The notes under the pieces are model-generated. The model saw only the letters and a list, made by a program, of their open reading frames with translations, did not search any database and was not told the origin of the DNA. A stretch of DNA of 64,000 nucleotides from Apis mellifera (Eukaryota > Arthropoda > Insecta > Hymenoptera > Apidae), in NCBI RefSeq assembly GCF_003254395.2, contig NC_037638.1, positions 5,260,001 to 5,324,000 of the forward strand. Reading direction: 5' to 3'. Of this stretch, positions 14,238-28,185 are shown in pieces. Each line of letters begins with the position of its first letter. The stretch's first letter is position 1. A program made the translations under genes and the position numbers.

Positions 14238-17200
14238 AGCGAATTATTATTCAACAATATTTTTGCGCTGTCGGTAAAGAAAATTGGTTTAATTAGTTCT
14301 TTGAATACATCTTGTGTAATTTTATTATTTCATTGATTATCGTTATTTTTTTTTCATATATATATATGTTTTTTTATTGTTGGAATTTGGTTTAAAAATT
14401 TATATTGTTAAATGATAGTAAAATCGATTCGAAAAATGCTTTTTTTTTTTTCTTTTTGCATTTTGCCGTAAGTCACGATCAAGGTTATGTATGCCTCATT
14501 ATTAATATTTAAACATCGTAAACGTCAATGAGATAAGCGGGGAAAAAGATATTGTAGAAAAAAAAAAAATTATCAAAAACAAGACATCTTAAATTTACAT
14601 TTTCAATTCAATTTATATTATGAATAATAAATTCGTACATTTAATGTCTTCGTGACAAATACATAGATCGATTCCTTCATCCTCTTTATTTCCACTTTCG
14701 AAACGGCTAAATGCATTTAGCCGTTGTAATAAAGGTATTATATATATTGATAAAATTATAAATTGAAAAAATAATGAATTTATTTTATCATGAGGTTATA
14801 TTGCAAAATTTAAATATTTTAAAATATAGAACTCATTTGGAAATCATCTTAATTATTGAGACAAAAATTTCCCTTGGACTTGAATTCAATAAAACCAGTA
14901 ATTTCATGCTGAAGCATATATATATATATATACATATATAAGTTTCTTTAAATGAACTTGAACTCTCATTTCTTCTTCGTCTTTAACTACCTATCATTCT
15001 CTAATTTAGTGATCTTAACCTTCATAAGAATAATTGCTTTATTACAGACTGGGTCAAAAATAAAGGATCAATGTCAAGTTTCGTTCAGCAATTTATTTTA
15101 ATTATAGTTCACACTTAAAAATTGAAGTTTGAGTTTAAAGTTTTCTTTACTGACCTATCTTTTCAAAAATTTATAAGGATAAAAATGTAAGAGAGATTTT
15201 AAATGAAATATCAAACTATTGAATAATATAATATATAAATAAAATATTAAATGAAATATCAAAGTGTTGGATACCTCTACAGAATATATATTGAAATTTT
15301 TATGATTATTGATATAAATAATTAATTAGAAAATTGAATTGAAATTAGATGAATAATTTTAACTAGCATTATCTTAATATAATTAAAGATATTATAAAAT
15401 TTCCTGTATTTATCACTATTCTACTACTAATATTTAAGCAAATATTTTAATTAGATTGCAAAAAATGTGTGAAAATATATCAACTAAATATAGTATAAAT
15501 AACACACAAGAATCATGCAAATAACAAAATACTAGTAGTGTTAAATGTTAAAAGGAACATTGTAATAAATATTTGCAAGCTGTGAGGTTATGATGAATAA
15601 TTGTTGTGAACGAAAGTAAAGTGATCATACTTGACGTACCGCAAACAGAAGATATATTGGTTGTGTCCTCGAAGGATGACCATGGGTTTGGAACGACTAC
15701 TCGTGACCGCGTACCGACTGACATATGAGAGAGAAAGTCGAGTACATTAACACCGAATGAACCGTATCACCTTGTTCGCACTAGCTGCCCATGAGCCACG
15801 CCAAATAGGAACAGAATTAATGACCGGTAGATGGTGTTTTTCGCCTCCTGTCTCATAGACAAGATTGAATCTTTATTGGAAAACAAAATGGTGGTACAAC
15901 TTGAGATTGTGACAATGCATTTATTAATCTAAGATAAAATGAAGAATTAAGTTTTTGTGTCTTCATGTCTTTGAGCATGATCTTATAGTTACACAATGAA
16001 TATTAATAAAAGTATTTATGTTTGTATTATGTTGAAATTATTTGAAAGATAAAAACTGAGATATAAACTGAGAGATAAGAGATATAGATAAAATGTGGAA
16101 TCTTGAGATTTTGGTAATTAATTAAAAAATTGGAAATTATGATTGAGAGAAGCGTGATGAAAATAATAAAATATTTGATTAATTATTACTAACTAACTGT
16201 TTGATATAAGCAGAAAAAGAATATTTTTAATTAATGAATTTCATAATAATTTACAATTGTGAGGTAATTGATGGACATGTATCAATTAACAGTAAAACAT
16301 AAAACGACAGTGAAATCATAGATGTAATGAGATTCTATGATGTATAAATCTTGATGTAACTTGAGACAAAATTCTAAATGCTGACTCAAAATTAATTGAT
16401 AAACAAAAATTTCACGACATTAAACAGTATTATCATTTCTCATTCAGATTGATATTCAGAAGAAAAATTACATTTGCAGAAAAGTTGGTATTCAAGAGAT
16501 GAAAGAAATTTAATTTTATTTAATTTAGATCAGATATCTCTTTAATTATATAAATTAGACAAATTTGAAAGCAAGTTTGATATAAAAAAGGGATAAATTT
16601 TTTAAGAACAAATTTACAATTGATAGCTGTTATTCTTGTAGGATTATTATTATTATTTTTTTTTCTTATTTGGAAGTTAAATGTACAATATCAATTAAAA
16701 CCAGTTTTTATTTCTACTTCTTAAAAGAAACTTTTTGTACGAAGATAGATAAAATAGAAATTTCAGAATGTTATTTCCGTGTTTCAATTTTCTGAGTAAC
16801 AAATTAATTCGAATCTTCTCTTATCCATCGAGCAGCAAGAAATAATTTCAATTTAAGAATAATGCGCTCCTTTCAAGGTTGATGATAATTAATTTTTTAT
16901 TTTTCACATTCGATCGATTACCATCGATTTCACATCGTTGTCCACAATAAAGAAGAAGCTATATATCTCGTTTTAAAGACGAATGTATTTTAAAGGAATA
17001 CATGGCTAAATCAAGGATGAGAATTAATTTATCTCGGTAAATCGAGATAAAAGGTCAATGGAGATTAATTTTATTGTTTCGGAAATTTGCTACTATATAC
17101 ATTTTTTTATATTATATTCCAGATTTTATTTTGTTAAATTAAATCTAGAACAATGGATTAATATTATTAATGCAATTAAATTAGAATAAATTAATTTAAT

Positions 17201-18483
17201 AACAAAACGTGTCGAGAATCGTGTTTGAGACATGAATGGAACTGATTTTTCAATATAAAAATAAGTTAAAAAATATAGAATAATATTTTTTCATTTGAAG
17301 ACTCTTTTTTGAGAAAATTGAATTTCAAAATTCAAGACTTGAGAATGTTTGCACATTTGTTCAATTTTCTCAAAAAAATGAGATAGAAAAAAATTTTATT
17401 CCACATTTTCAACTTAATTTTGTGCTATAAATCTTCCTTTATTTTCAATTTGTATTTTTCATTGTTAGTTTTTTAATTTTAATCGAATCTTTTTAATGTT
17501 ATTTTATTTCAAAAAATTGTTGTAATTTTTAAAATAATTTTGTCTGATAATTTTTAACGTTTCACATGTTGTTGCAAATATTCATTATTATCCCTGATTA
17601 ATTAACACAAAGGAGTTAAGAATTGAGAAATTTTCTGAGAAATATTCACTAATTGACACACAAAGTTTCAATAATTTAGCAATAATTAGAATTCGATGTA
17701 ACCAGTGTAAAGGTGTGAAATATCATAGACACCAGAAAAAATACATAGACTTTTTCTTTATATGTGAAATCGAGAAACCGTTCAATTAATACGAGAAATG
17801 TACGAGTAAATACTAATTACGATGATAAATATATAATTCATCTGAAATAAATATTCTTATAACGAAAGCAACAATGATTGATGATCTAATTTAAATTGAA
17901 TTCGCGTTAAAATTTAATTTTATACATAATTTTGTATTAATATTAATTATCAAATATGTTACAATAATTTAATTTTTTGATAAATTAACATAAGATAATT
18001 GATTAAGCACAATTAATAGTAATAATATTTATTTATAATATATGTATAATATAAGAAATACAAAAAAGAAAATACAAGTATAACAAATATAAAAGATACA
18101 TATGGTGAACAAATAAAATTACAATATTTGTTTAATTGAATAACCACAGAAAATCCGGAAACGACTCTCGACTCTAATAGGTATAATTTCTTATAGAAAA
18201 AAAAATAATATAGAAGTGTCCATGAAATAAACAACTTAATTGCAACACGCTCTAAGATTAAGAGAGCTTGTGGTCATAGTCTGTGATCTCTCTTGCTAGT
18301 CGATTCGTCTCGACCAGTCTTCTAACCGGAAGAAACGGCTTCTCGTTACTTCCTTCTAGATACGAGCAATCAAACTGTAAAGAAAGTGATCTGGCAACCT
18401 TTTAAATTCAACCAATTGATTTTTGCACGTTTATATAAACTACAAAATGTATTGATATTACAAATGAAATCTTTAATTTTATA

Positions 18484-18485
<2 letters not shown>

Positions 18486-18520
<35 letters not shown>
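18486..18520. repeat. (TA)n microsatellite
   Basis: A perfect alternating TA run of about 35 bases in non-coding AT-rich DNA. Similar shorter runs occur near 9,568, 14,918 and 28,152. No gene association is evident. Confidence 0.85.
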
Positions 18521-18524
<4 letters not shown>

Positions 18525-21327
18525 ATATTATTTTTGTATATATTTTATCATTTGACTGATATTTAAATAAGTATTGAAAGGAAAAATTTTATAGATTATA
18601 AAAGAATATTTATTTTGCATGGATTAGCCGTATTACGATTGTTGAATATATATTGGTTAATTTGACTTAAAATTATATAGGCAATTTATAACCTACAAAT
18701 TCTGACTTGTCAATTCATTACTAGATTATCATATTTGGCTTAAAAGTGACGTTTATAACCTATAATCTACAACCTGCAACTCGTGGATTAACCATTATTT
18801 TTAGATGATAAATTATTCGCGAGACAATACTGAGAGTATCGTCAAAATTTAAACTTTACTTCGATCGATATCACAATTACGTAGTCAGTCTTAACCTAAC
18901 AATTTAAAATCTCAAGTTCCGCGTTCACGATAAAAGTCTTCGACTGATATTCAAGTAAAAGTAACAAAATTTCTCGTGCGCGCAAACTATCACGTTTCCC
19001 GCCACAATTTCACTCAAATATTCTTTCCAAGCTCCTAAACACCTATAAACGAGCAACATACACAGTGAATCACTTTTAAAGTTTCGCCTGGTGACGTCGC
19101 AACAACTTTCCATCGCTTCCTGCTATTCAGGCATATTTGAGATGAAAAGAAAGTAAAACGATTCTTAATACGTACCATAATAATATTTATTCCATTTGCC
19201 AATCTATCTTGATACATGTATAATTCTACAAGATATTATTTTTCGCAATCGATTCTCCGATCGTTTTTCTACCACGTTTTAACCTGACTACGGAACGCGA
19301 TAAAACTAGTTGCCCTTTACTTCGATGCTTCTCTGTGACTTCTTAAAAACGCTACTAGGTGGCATTTGCAAACTGCAATAATGTTACGATGATCTACCAG
19401 TTGAACCAGAAACTACGAGTGACGTGTCGTTTACGTTAATAAAATTACGTTAATGAAATAAATTGCAACGGTAAATAAAGTGAAATTAGAATTTAATGAA
19501 AATAGGGATTGAGTGCTGTTCGAATAATGTATATGGTTGTATTTGTATTTGTATTAAAAAATTATTTTTGTACAGAATCGTGACATAACCTAATCGAGTA
19601 TCAAAAGAAATAACACAATATTTTTGTGTATAAATATTTGTCTTTGTTTCAATGTTTCAGATCGACTCTGTATAGATATAAATAACCAAATTTTTTAAAT
19701 AATGTAATATTTTACAGTTTTGATTTACTTTTCATTATTTTCATTTAAGAATGAAAAATTATCGTCTCCCTTTATTTTGTCGCATTATTTGGCAAGTGAA
19801 AATCATTGATTTATCAAATTATATTAATTTTTCTTGATTTTTCTTAATAGATTTTATTTTTTAAATTTATTCCCAATTTATATCTTCGACTGATATGGCC
19901 AACTGTAAGATCGGTTTGACAATGGCCATTCTTCTTTTCTGATGAATGAATACGTATTTTTAATTAACCGTCTGCGAGACAAGCAAAAAATTCATTTCGC
20001 AATAATTTGCGAATCTTTTATTTCGGTGAATGTACACGGTTTCCAGGAATCAATAACTAAAGTTTGGTAAAATCAACATAACTGGATCTGACCAGGCCCA
20101 ACGATTCTCATATTTCATGCATTCCTCCTAAATTTACAACGTTTATTAGCCATCCTAAAAAAATTGTCTTTTATGGTAACGATACTTTTTTTTAATATAT
20201 TTTGTTATTGCTAATTATTGAATTTTGCAAATTTATATAAAAATATAAAAAAATAAAAAACGAAGTAAGAAAAGAAAATATCTCTCTTTTAAAATATTAA
20301 AATGAAGCATTTTATTTTTTTTTTCTTTTTTATAATTTTTTTTTACTGGATAATAATTTTAAAATTATTTCCGTAGATTTTTGTTAAAAAATTTTTTAAT
20401 TATTTTCTCTTAAAAATTTTAATCACAAATTTAATATAAATTTTTAAAAATTGGCGAAAGATTTTAACAATTGATAAGATTATTTTCCACGAACAAGGTA
20501 AATGATAAATCGTCCTTCTTCAAAAATGAGAATTTATGTTAATGAGGACACATTACTGGTCTACAACATAATTAAAGGGGAAATAATGATAGATAATTGC
20601 CTGTTTCACAAATTAACTTTTTATCCTTTCCACAGACAAAAGACCAAAGACCAAGACGTGCTCTTTTAACCCAAAATCCACACAATGAACTCGAAATATT
20701 TAGCCCAATTACTCTTCCACTGGCACAAAGCTCTAAATCTTCGTCAATGGTTCTCCGCGAAAACCTGATCTTTTTTTTTTTTTTTTCTTAATAAAAAGAA
20801 AGAAAAAGAAAAAAATGGCCATTGTGGAGTGTTTCATTCAAGTCGTCGAGAAATTGCGTCAGAATCCATTCAATAACAAGAAATCTCTTGAAGAAGACTC
20901 TTCTTCACAACACATCGTAAAAACTATTTTCTATTTTATTTGTATGAAACAAAAATGGAAATCTTCTCGTTGACATCTAAGAATGACAAAGAATTGAATT
21001 TCGTCTTGTTTATTTTTATTTTTTTTTTTCTTTCTTTTTTATCTCCGTTTTTTTTTTTTCAAAGAGATTTCAATTTCAATTTCAAAAAGAGGAATGCAAT
21101 ATTAAACGTGATATTTAACACGATATTAAACGTGATAATAAATATTAAGGATAGTTTTTAACGATCACAGGAATTAAAAGAGTTTTGTCATCGAACTCTT
21201 ACATGTGATATCATATCGGTTGATCTTCACAGTAGGCACTGCCCGACGGGATTTTATTATACGTTTAAAAAATACACATAGATTTCATAATAAATCATTG
21301 TATTCAAAGTGAAATATTTGCATTGGA

Positions 21328-21670
21328 AAAAAAAAACTTTTGCGTTAAAATTTCTTACGAGTCTTAAATTAAATCGAATAGAATTTCTATCTCTAGAGTT
21401 CCCTAGACTATCCTAGAATCCCCTAAAATCAGATCAATTTAAATTTCGTCAAATAAAAAATTCTTCGTTAATAATTAAAACGAAAATACTTAAAAAAAAA
21501 AAAAAACTTCTGCGTTAAAATTTCTTACGAGTCTTAAATTAAATCGAATAGAATTTCTATCTCTATTTCTTAGGATATCTAGAGGTCCCTAGACTATCCT
21601 AGAATCCCCTAAAATCAGATCAATTTAAATTTCGTCAAATAAAAAATTCTTCGTTAATAATTAAAATGAA
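21328..21670. repeat. two-copy tandem duplication, period about 170 bases
   Basis: The block TGCGTTAAAATTTCTTACGA at 21,341 recurs at 21,511 and is followed in both copies by the same roughly 140 bases, through TTCGTTAATAATTAAAA. The second copy carries an extra insertion of about 20 bases around 21,565-21,585 before TAGACTATCCTAGAATCCCC. Each copy is preceded by an A-run. Confidence 0.8.
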
Positions 21671-24600
21671 AATAAATAACAATTTTGTCAATAAATGTAA
21701 AAAGGTCATATCTTGATCTTTGTATAATTTAATCGTATAAACATATTCGCAAATTAACGTCTCGTGTATCATATTAATAATTCTCATTCACTCCTTTTGT
21801 ACTTATAAGCAAAAGACGGTTGAATGAAGAAATCAAGAAGTTGAAAAGAACATGTTCCCACGATCGACGAGCATAATCAATCACTCCCAACTGATAATAA
21901 TAAAAATCCAATTAATTTTTTAATAATTAATCAGTACACGGATTTGAATCGCCTTGAAAAATTTTTTCACGTCGTATTTCATTCTCAATTGCAATTCAAC
22001 AGAAGATCGATAATGTAACTTTCAATTCATTGAAGATATTTTTGAAAAAAAAATTATAACTTTATTAAAAAAAAAGAAAAATAGAAAAAAATTATTTATC
22101 ACTAAGATTATGTTAATATTCCTCTCTTACAATTTTCACGTTAATTGAAGTAACAATAGAAGCAACGTGAATGCATAGTATCATAGGAAAATCATGCAAA
22201 TAATCTTGATCAACGTCGACCATGTGAATGACTTTCGATTCTAAATAGTAAACTGTAGAATTGAATACGAATAATGATGAATTTCTCAATGAAATTCTAT
22301 ATAAAAATTTGAAATTACCAACATTACTTACATACATATATACATTTATTTCATTTATCTCGATTAATTAAGTTTAATTGGATTTTGCTTTTATTCAGAT
22401 ACACACGCTATTATTTGAATTAATTAAAACAAACACTTTGAAAATTTTTTCGTACGAACAGTTTTCTTCTAATAAATCAAATTATCAAATTTTCTACCTT
22501 TATATTATAAAGAATATCGGAAACAAATTAAATAAAATCTCTTTTATTTCCTAAAGTATTTAACCATTAATTTCCCCTAGATATCTTCTAGAGTTCCCTA
22601 GAGTCCATTATTAATATTTTTTGAATTATTCGTTCAAAGTTTCATCAACTTCGGTATTTCTCGCCAAAAACGGAAAAATAGTTTTATTTGGAAACCATTG
22701 AAACAGGGATGTAATTAAACTTTTCCACGTGAACAATTAAAAGTACTGAGAATCCCGATAAAAATCTCGGGAATACGCGTTCCCAAGTCAAAAAGTTTAC
22801 AAGAGTGAAAGTGTTGCTATTATTATTGCCCGTGATTACGAGGAAAAGCACCATTTGTTTAATTTGCAGCCTACCGAGAACGAAAGCATTTTCGATGTCG
22901 CATGATCGTTTTCAACGAGAACCAGTTTGCATACTCTCGATATTTATGGCATTAATTTTCAGTGGATCGCTCCTTTTTTCCTTTTTTCTTCCGTCCTTGA
23001 TCGCTTCCATTTATTAAGATTCACGAACCGAGTCGTCAATGACCCGATCGTTATTCAGACGAAAATGAGAATTTCGTCGACGAATAGGTGAAATCCATGG
23101 GAAGTAACGAAAATAAAGCGGCCATTGTTCCAATAGGAAATACCGTTTCTATGTATACTCTTGGGGAGATAGCGTTCGACCTTCAAAAAAGCGTAATAGG
23201 ATCGTGCGAAAGTTTTTATTTTGTGGTGCTAAAGCATTGGATCACATAATTATGGAATTGAACATAACGTTTTATCAGAAGGAAAATTAGTTTCTTAATT
23301 ATTACATACAATTGCTGTTATGTTTATTTTATTTCTGTTTTTGTGCTTGAATTTCGTTATTCTTTGTTTATTTGTTTAAGCTTATCCATTAACAGTAGTA
23401 GTTTAAATATAATTCAATAATTTATTATTTTATTTCTTGCATATATTTTAATTGTATGCATTCTTTTTTTCATAAAAAGTTTACTTTGTCTTGCATTCAA
23501 TTGTTCGTAATAAAATAATAATAATATTATTGATAAATAATATTCCAATACGTACAAACGTACAAATTGGACACTTTCAAATCCCCTAATACTTGAAACA
23601 CGTTTCCAGTATCACGTCTAGAAGTAAATAATAGGTTGCGGTGTGTAATAGAACAGGATTTATCTAGAATTCAGAAAAGAAATACAAACTGCAATTTTTC
23701 CCAACTCACGACTATGTAAAATATCGATCTACGTGTAACAAAGTACATAATGCACGATTATATCTACAGAAAAGATCGTAGATCGCGGCTCGAAGTCATT
23801 GTGACTAACACGACACTGCTCTCCGTCCGTTACGTAATATTCGTAAGAGTAAAACTCAAGAACAAATAGAAAGCTGTCTATTGGTAAATATTTATACTTT
23901 TTTTAATTATCATTTTTAATTTTAAAAAGTTTTAGCAGGAAAAACAATATATGACACGTATTCGCTTTCGATATATCGAATATTCGTAATATTATATATT
24001 ATATATTATACATCGAACGCGTTATAATTATATTTCGATTAACCGAATAGAGGGAATTAGCCGAACTCGCCCGAATTTTTCCGATCTGTCACGAGCCCGA
24101 AACACTCGTACTTCCAATAACATCGGAAATAAGAAAGAGGAATCTTTCTCTCTATTTTATTCACACTCGCTGTTTTTTTACTTTCATCTTCGATGTATTC
24201 AAGAAATGAATGGATGAAAGAAAATAGTCAGTAATTTCTAAATTGGCACCTAAGTTAATAATAGACGTATAACGAGTACTAACAATATGGAATGGAATAT
24301 TGTATTTCGACCATTAAAAACGCTACAAACTTTTCGAATAACCTAATATACGGAATTGTATGTATGGAACGTTAAAAGAGTTTCGACTATATTTATCACT
24401 CTATGAGTATGTTCCATTGAATGTAAATGAAGTTTCCGGTTATTACGATAACCAGACTGGTCGAAACAGGGTAATTTCTTCTTCTTTTTTTTTTTTTTTT
24501 TTTTATTATTTAACTATTAAATTTTTCATTCCAAACGTAATATATAAATTTGTTATTTCATCATAGAATTTCAATATACAAATATATGTATATATATATT

Positions 24601-25822
24601 TTACTAATAATAGAAAGTTCCATTTTGCTTAATTTGAATTATTTTTATGTTATTAAAAGCATTTTTATTGCTCTGTAAAATATAATTGGAATTTCAATTA
24701 CAAGAAATTGGGCTTCTTTGTTATTCAATTTCCAACTTAAAAGTAAATATTATTGATATTAAATTAATTATGGAAACATTTTACATATTTTATCGTTATA
24801 ACAAAACTTTCATTAACAATTTAATGATAATTGATAAATATTACTGATATTAATGATAAATGATTATTAATATAATGATAAACATTTTTAATTCAAGATG
24901 ACCGTTTAAAATATTTTTTCTATATATTTGGATCTTTTGAATTTTGAAACTTAAAATTTAAAATTTCAACGATAAGATACATTAATTCTCGTGAAGAAAA
25001 ATCTATGTGAACAATGAAACATTATATTTTTTTCATCTTAAATCCTTACGAGGAACACGAGTAAAATACATATGTTATTAATACCTAACTACTTTGTAAT
25101 TTTAATCGTCCCTCCTCATTTAAAATGCTAAAGCATTTGCAACAGCATCACTTCATTACGAGATTAATAGTATACGTGTTTATATACTCTTGAAAGAATG
25201 CAATCTACAATAATCGTGCAATAAAATTTTCTTCGTGAAAATTACTTTTGGAGATAAATAAATTTTTAAAATTAAAATAATCTTCTATTCAAAATGATTC
25301 CTCGAAGCAATGCTCATTTAAAAATTTCAAAATATTTTAACGTTTAACGTCATTATCGATCATTATTATTTTATAAAGAAAATAAATTCTATTTGAAATA
25401 TATAATCTAAAAGTTCATATAGGTCACTATAGCCGATCTTCTATTTAGACACAAATGTATCGTTTATCATATATCACAACACACATATATCATCATCCTT
25501 CAACACTTTATTATCACACATTATTATTATTATTGTTATATCACAATCCAATTTCGATTGATCCAACAATGAACTACTTTCTAATCTAATCTTCGTCCTT
25601 TTTTCTCCTCCTCCTTCCCTTCTCCCCTCCCTCCCCCGCGCCATTCCGGTTTCGCGATTTTTAACAAACGGCAGCAATCGAAAGTTTTCATTTTGACGCG
25701 CAACGTGGGCGTTGATTCAATGCTGATCCAACTTTCCTTCCGGGATCGTCGTCGTGTCTTATTCGCATGTTAAAACGTCACCTTCTCTGCTCGTCTTCTT
25801 TGTCGTTTGTTTAGTCCCAGGC

Positions 25823-25847
25823 ATGCGTGAACCGAACCGACATGCAG
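25823..25847 (+). other. possible end of a 5' UTR exon with a short uORF
   Basis: A GC-rich, CpG-rich block from about 25,640 ends at CATGCAG|GTTAGT, a usable donor after 25,847. If joined to the acceptor before 27,608, an ATG at 25,823 would open a ten-codon upstream ORF that stops before the metalloprotease ATG at 27,646. This would give the exon 1b transcript a promoter near 25.6 kb. The link is inferred from splice-site shape and base composition only. Confidence 0.25.
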
Positions 25848-26289
25848 GTTAGTTGATAGTTGCCGCCGTTTCCTCTCGGTCTTCCTATCTTCTTTATTTT
25901 CTTTTTCTTCTCCCTCCTTCCTTTCTCTCTCTCTATCTATCTGTCCTTTTCTTCATTCTTCCTTTCTTTCTTCGAGCGCGTTGCGCAGCGGGCGAGGCGA
26001 AAATTATGTAACTGCGCACGTATTTCTTCATCGCAGCACCGCGACTCGTTGTAATTACATTTCCACCGTGAGAGATATCAGTTTCTGGCCAGCGAGCAAA
26101 TTGTTGCTGCGCGGCCGGACCTCGTTAGCGCAATATATTCTAAACGACGATGTTTGTAACATTAACACGTCGGTATGTCGATACGTGTGTAACATTTTCC
26201 TCTACAGGATGTTTTGATATAATTGTGGTCGATCTTTGTAGAGAGATCGATTGTAAAATATCGATCGAGGTTCGTTTGCGAGTTATTAT

Positions 26290-26317
26290 TTCGAAGCCAA
26301 CTTCAGTTGGCTTCGAA
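26290..26317. repeat. perfect 13-bp inverted repeat with 2-base loop
   Basis: Arms TTCGAAGCCAACT (26,290-26,302) and AGTTGGCTTCGAA (26,305-26,317) are exact reverse complements separated by TC. It lies in the GC-richer island upstream of exon 1b. It could be a cruciform or RNA hairpin, or a palindromic protein-binding site. The arms are too short for a typical microRNA precursor. Confidence 0.7.
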
Positions 26318-27645
26318 CAAAAGCGAGATGAAGATAGAGTGAGATGGTGATGTGACCTAGATAGAGTGAGACAGGGATGAGTGAATCTAACAAATTTATA
26401 AATTAATAAATAAGTTTTAATTAATATTTTTGTCATGTCAATTTTTGTGTTTGTTATGAAATTGATTTTCCGAAATTGTTTCATATATATATGTGTGTGT
26501 GTGTGTGTATCTTACATATTTTAAGAAGATGTTTGGAACGAATTTAAAATTATATTAATTTCAATATTTTTTTATCAAGATTTCTTTTCTTGTTTTATTT
26601 ATTTAGAAAATGAAAGGATTTTGTAAATTGTAGATTTATCTCTTTAGTTAAAATTTTTTGCTTGTTATTTATTTTTTTTCTTAAATCACAAAGTGTTTTT
26701 TGAGGTTATTATTAATGTTCTTATTAATTCGTGACAAGAATTTAACATTGTATTCGATCAGTTATAAAGTTAAATTTTTATATTAAAGTATCTTTCCTCA
26801 TCAAATATTCATAAAAATATCTATAACTTTGCATCACATAATAATTTCCTACAAATTGCTTATTACTCGATTACTTTATTATGTAAATTTTACATGTATA
26901 GTATTCCTCCATATATTTAAAAAGAATTACACCACATAAAACTTATTACACAAACTATAAAAATGACTTCACCTTTATCTATATCATTTTTAGTATGGCT
27001 CTTCGTAATTTATATGTTAATAAGTCTATAGTATCATTGGAAAACTGTTGTGCGTTATTATCTGAAATGCCTATCTCTTAAAAACGTGTCATTTATGTGA
27101 TACATTTATATTCATTATGTCTAAAAATATTTCGAAAATAAGTAACAGTGTGAACTTACTTATTCTTGAGATTCGATTTTTGATTTTCGATCAAAAATGC
27201 ACGAACAATTCTTTTCAAAATAGAAAAATATATTTTACACATATTAAATATTAAATATATAAAATTTCTAAAAAAATATCTTATATCTTGTATCTAAAAA
27301 AAATTTAAAGCTTCAAATTATGAAAATTCAAAATATTTTCAAAATTTTTAAATACAAAATATTTATCTCTTATTCTAAACCAAATAAAAATATAAAATAT
27401 CATTCAAACTTTTTACTGTTCAAAAATTTTAATATAAAACATTTTGTTACTAAAAATTAAAAAATTTTTTTTTCAATTATTTTTCTTCTCTTTCTACTTG
27501 TATTATATTTCCAACGCAATTAATAAAAATAATTATCCTTGTGAATTCAATAATTCTTCCATTTTCATACGTTCATTCACAACAATTTTTCCGATTTCAT
27601 GTTTCAGCGATGTGACGCAGCCCGCCAGGAATATTTTCACGCAAA

Positions 27646-27705
27646 ATGATTCGTGCCCTTGTCCTTCTCTGCATGGTCGTTCTACCTCTTGTACGATGCC
27701 ACAAG
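27646..27705 (+). CDS. metalloprotease exon 1b: signal peptide
   Basis: Twenty codons beginning MIRALVLLCMVVLPLVRCHK form a short, classic signal peptide (positive n-region, hydrophobic core, small/polar end). The exon ends at CACAAG|GTAACA in phase 0 and joins the micro-exon at 32,752. An acceptor-like TTTCAG ends at 27,607, preceded by a pyrimidine-rich stretch. This suggests that an upstream non-coding exon is spliced to 27,608, so the ATG lies near the start of a second exon. It is the better of the two first-exon candidates. Confidence 0.75.
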
Positions 27706-28151
27706 GTAACAGTATTTGTCGAGTACCATCGGGATCGGCAAGGACAATGTTTTATTCCCGTGCAAATGTTTCCTTAAAACAAAGAACACGTGTATACGTG
27801 GTCGTGGCGTTGACTTGAAATGACAAGATTATTCCGCGGAATCGGACAAAGTTAATTGTCGATCCAACGCTGATTGCAAGACCAATTCACGCTGCGTAAA
27901 CATTGGCTTCCGTCGGTAACGTTAGGTGCTTCCTCAGTAGAAGAAGAAAGAACAGATAATTATGCTGCTATTTATGTTTATCATTTTACGTTATTAATAG
28001 AACTTCTTTGCATAATTCGACTTTTAATAATATTTTAATATATTACCAGTGGTAATAATAATCATATTTATGATTTTATAATGTTATCGACGGAGATCTC
28101 TTGCATAATTTGATTTTTTTTAATATTATCAATGAATTTTAATATTAAAAT

Positions 28152-28185
<34 letters not shown>

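Larger units (their letters stand above)
8548..27607. other. long intron or intergenic stretch upstream of exon 1b
   Basis: About 19 kb with no supported coding exon. It holds many A/T homopolymers, a (TA)n run near 18,486-18,520, the CACGTG array at 11,309-11,387, a 238-base tandem duplication (13,782-14,237), a 170-base duplication (21,328-21,670) and a hairpin at 26,290. GC-richer islands occur at about 10,010-10,345, 15,600-15,860, 18,890-19,440, 22,730-23,240 and 25,540-26,350. The 10,235 island encodes a hydrophobic stretch in one frame but lacks an ATG and convincing splice sites. Confidence 0.5.

Noticed and set aside
15594..15740. Open stretch of about 45 codons in a GC-richer island
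   Set aside because: No ATG, stop codons directly after the only upstream acceptor-like AG, and no recognisable protein similarity.
26140..26484. 114-codon minus-strand open frame
   Set aside because: It overlaps the palindrome and purine-rich DNA, and the peptide has no recognisable features.
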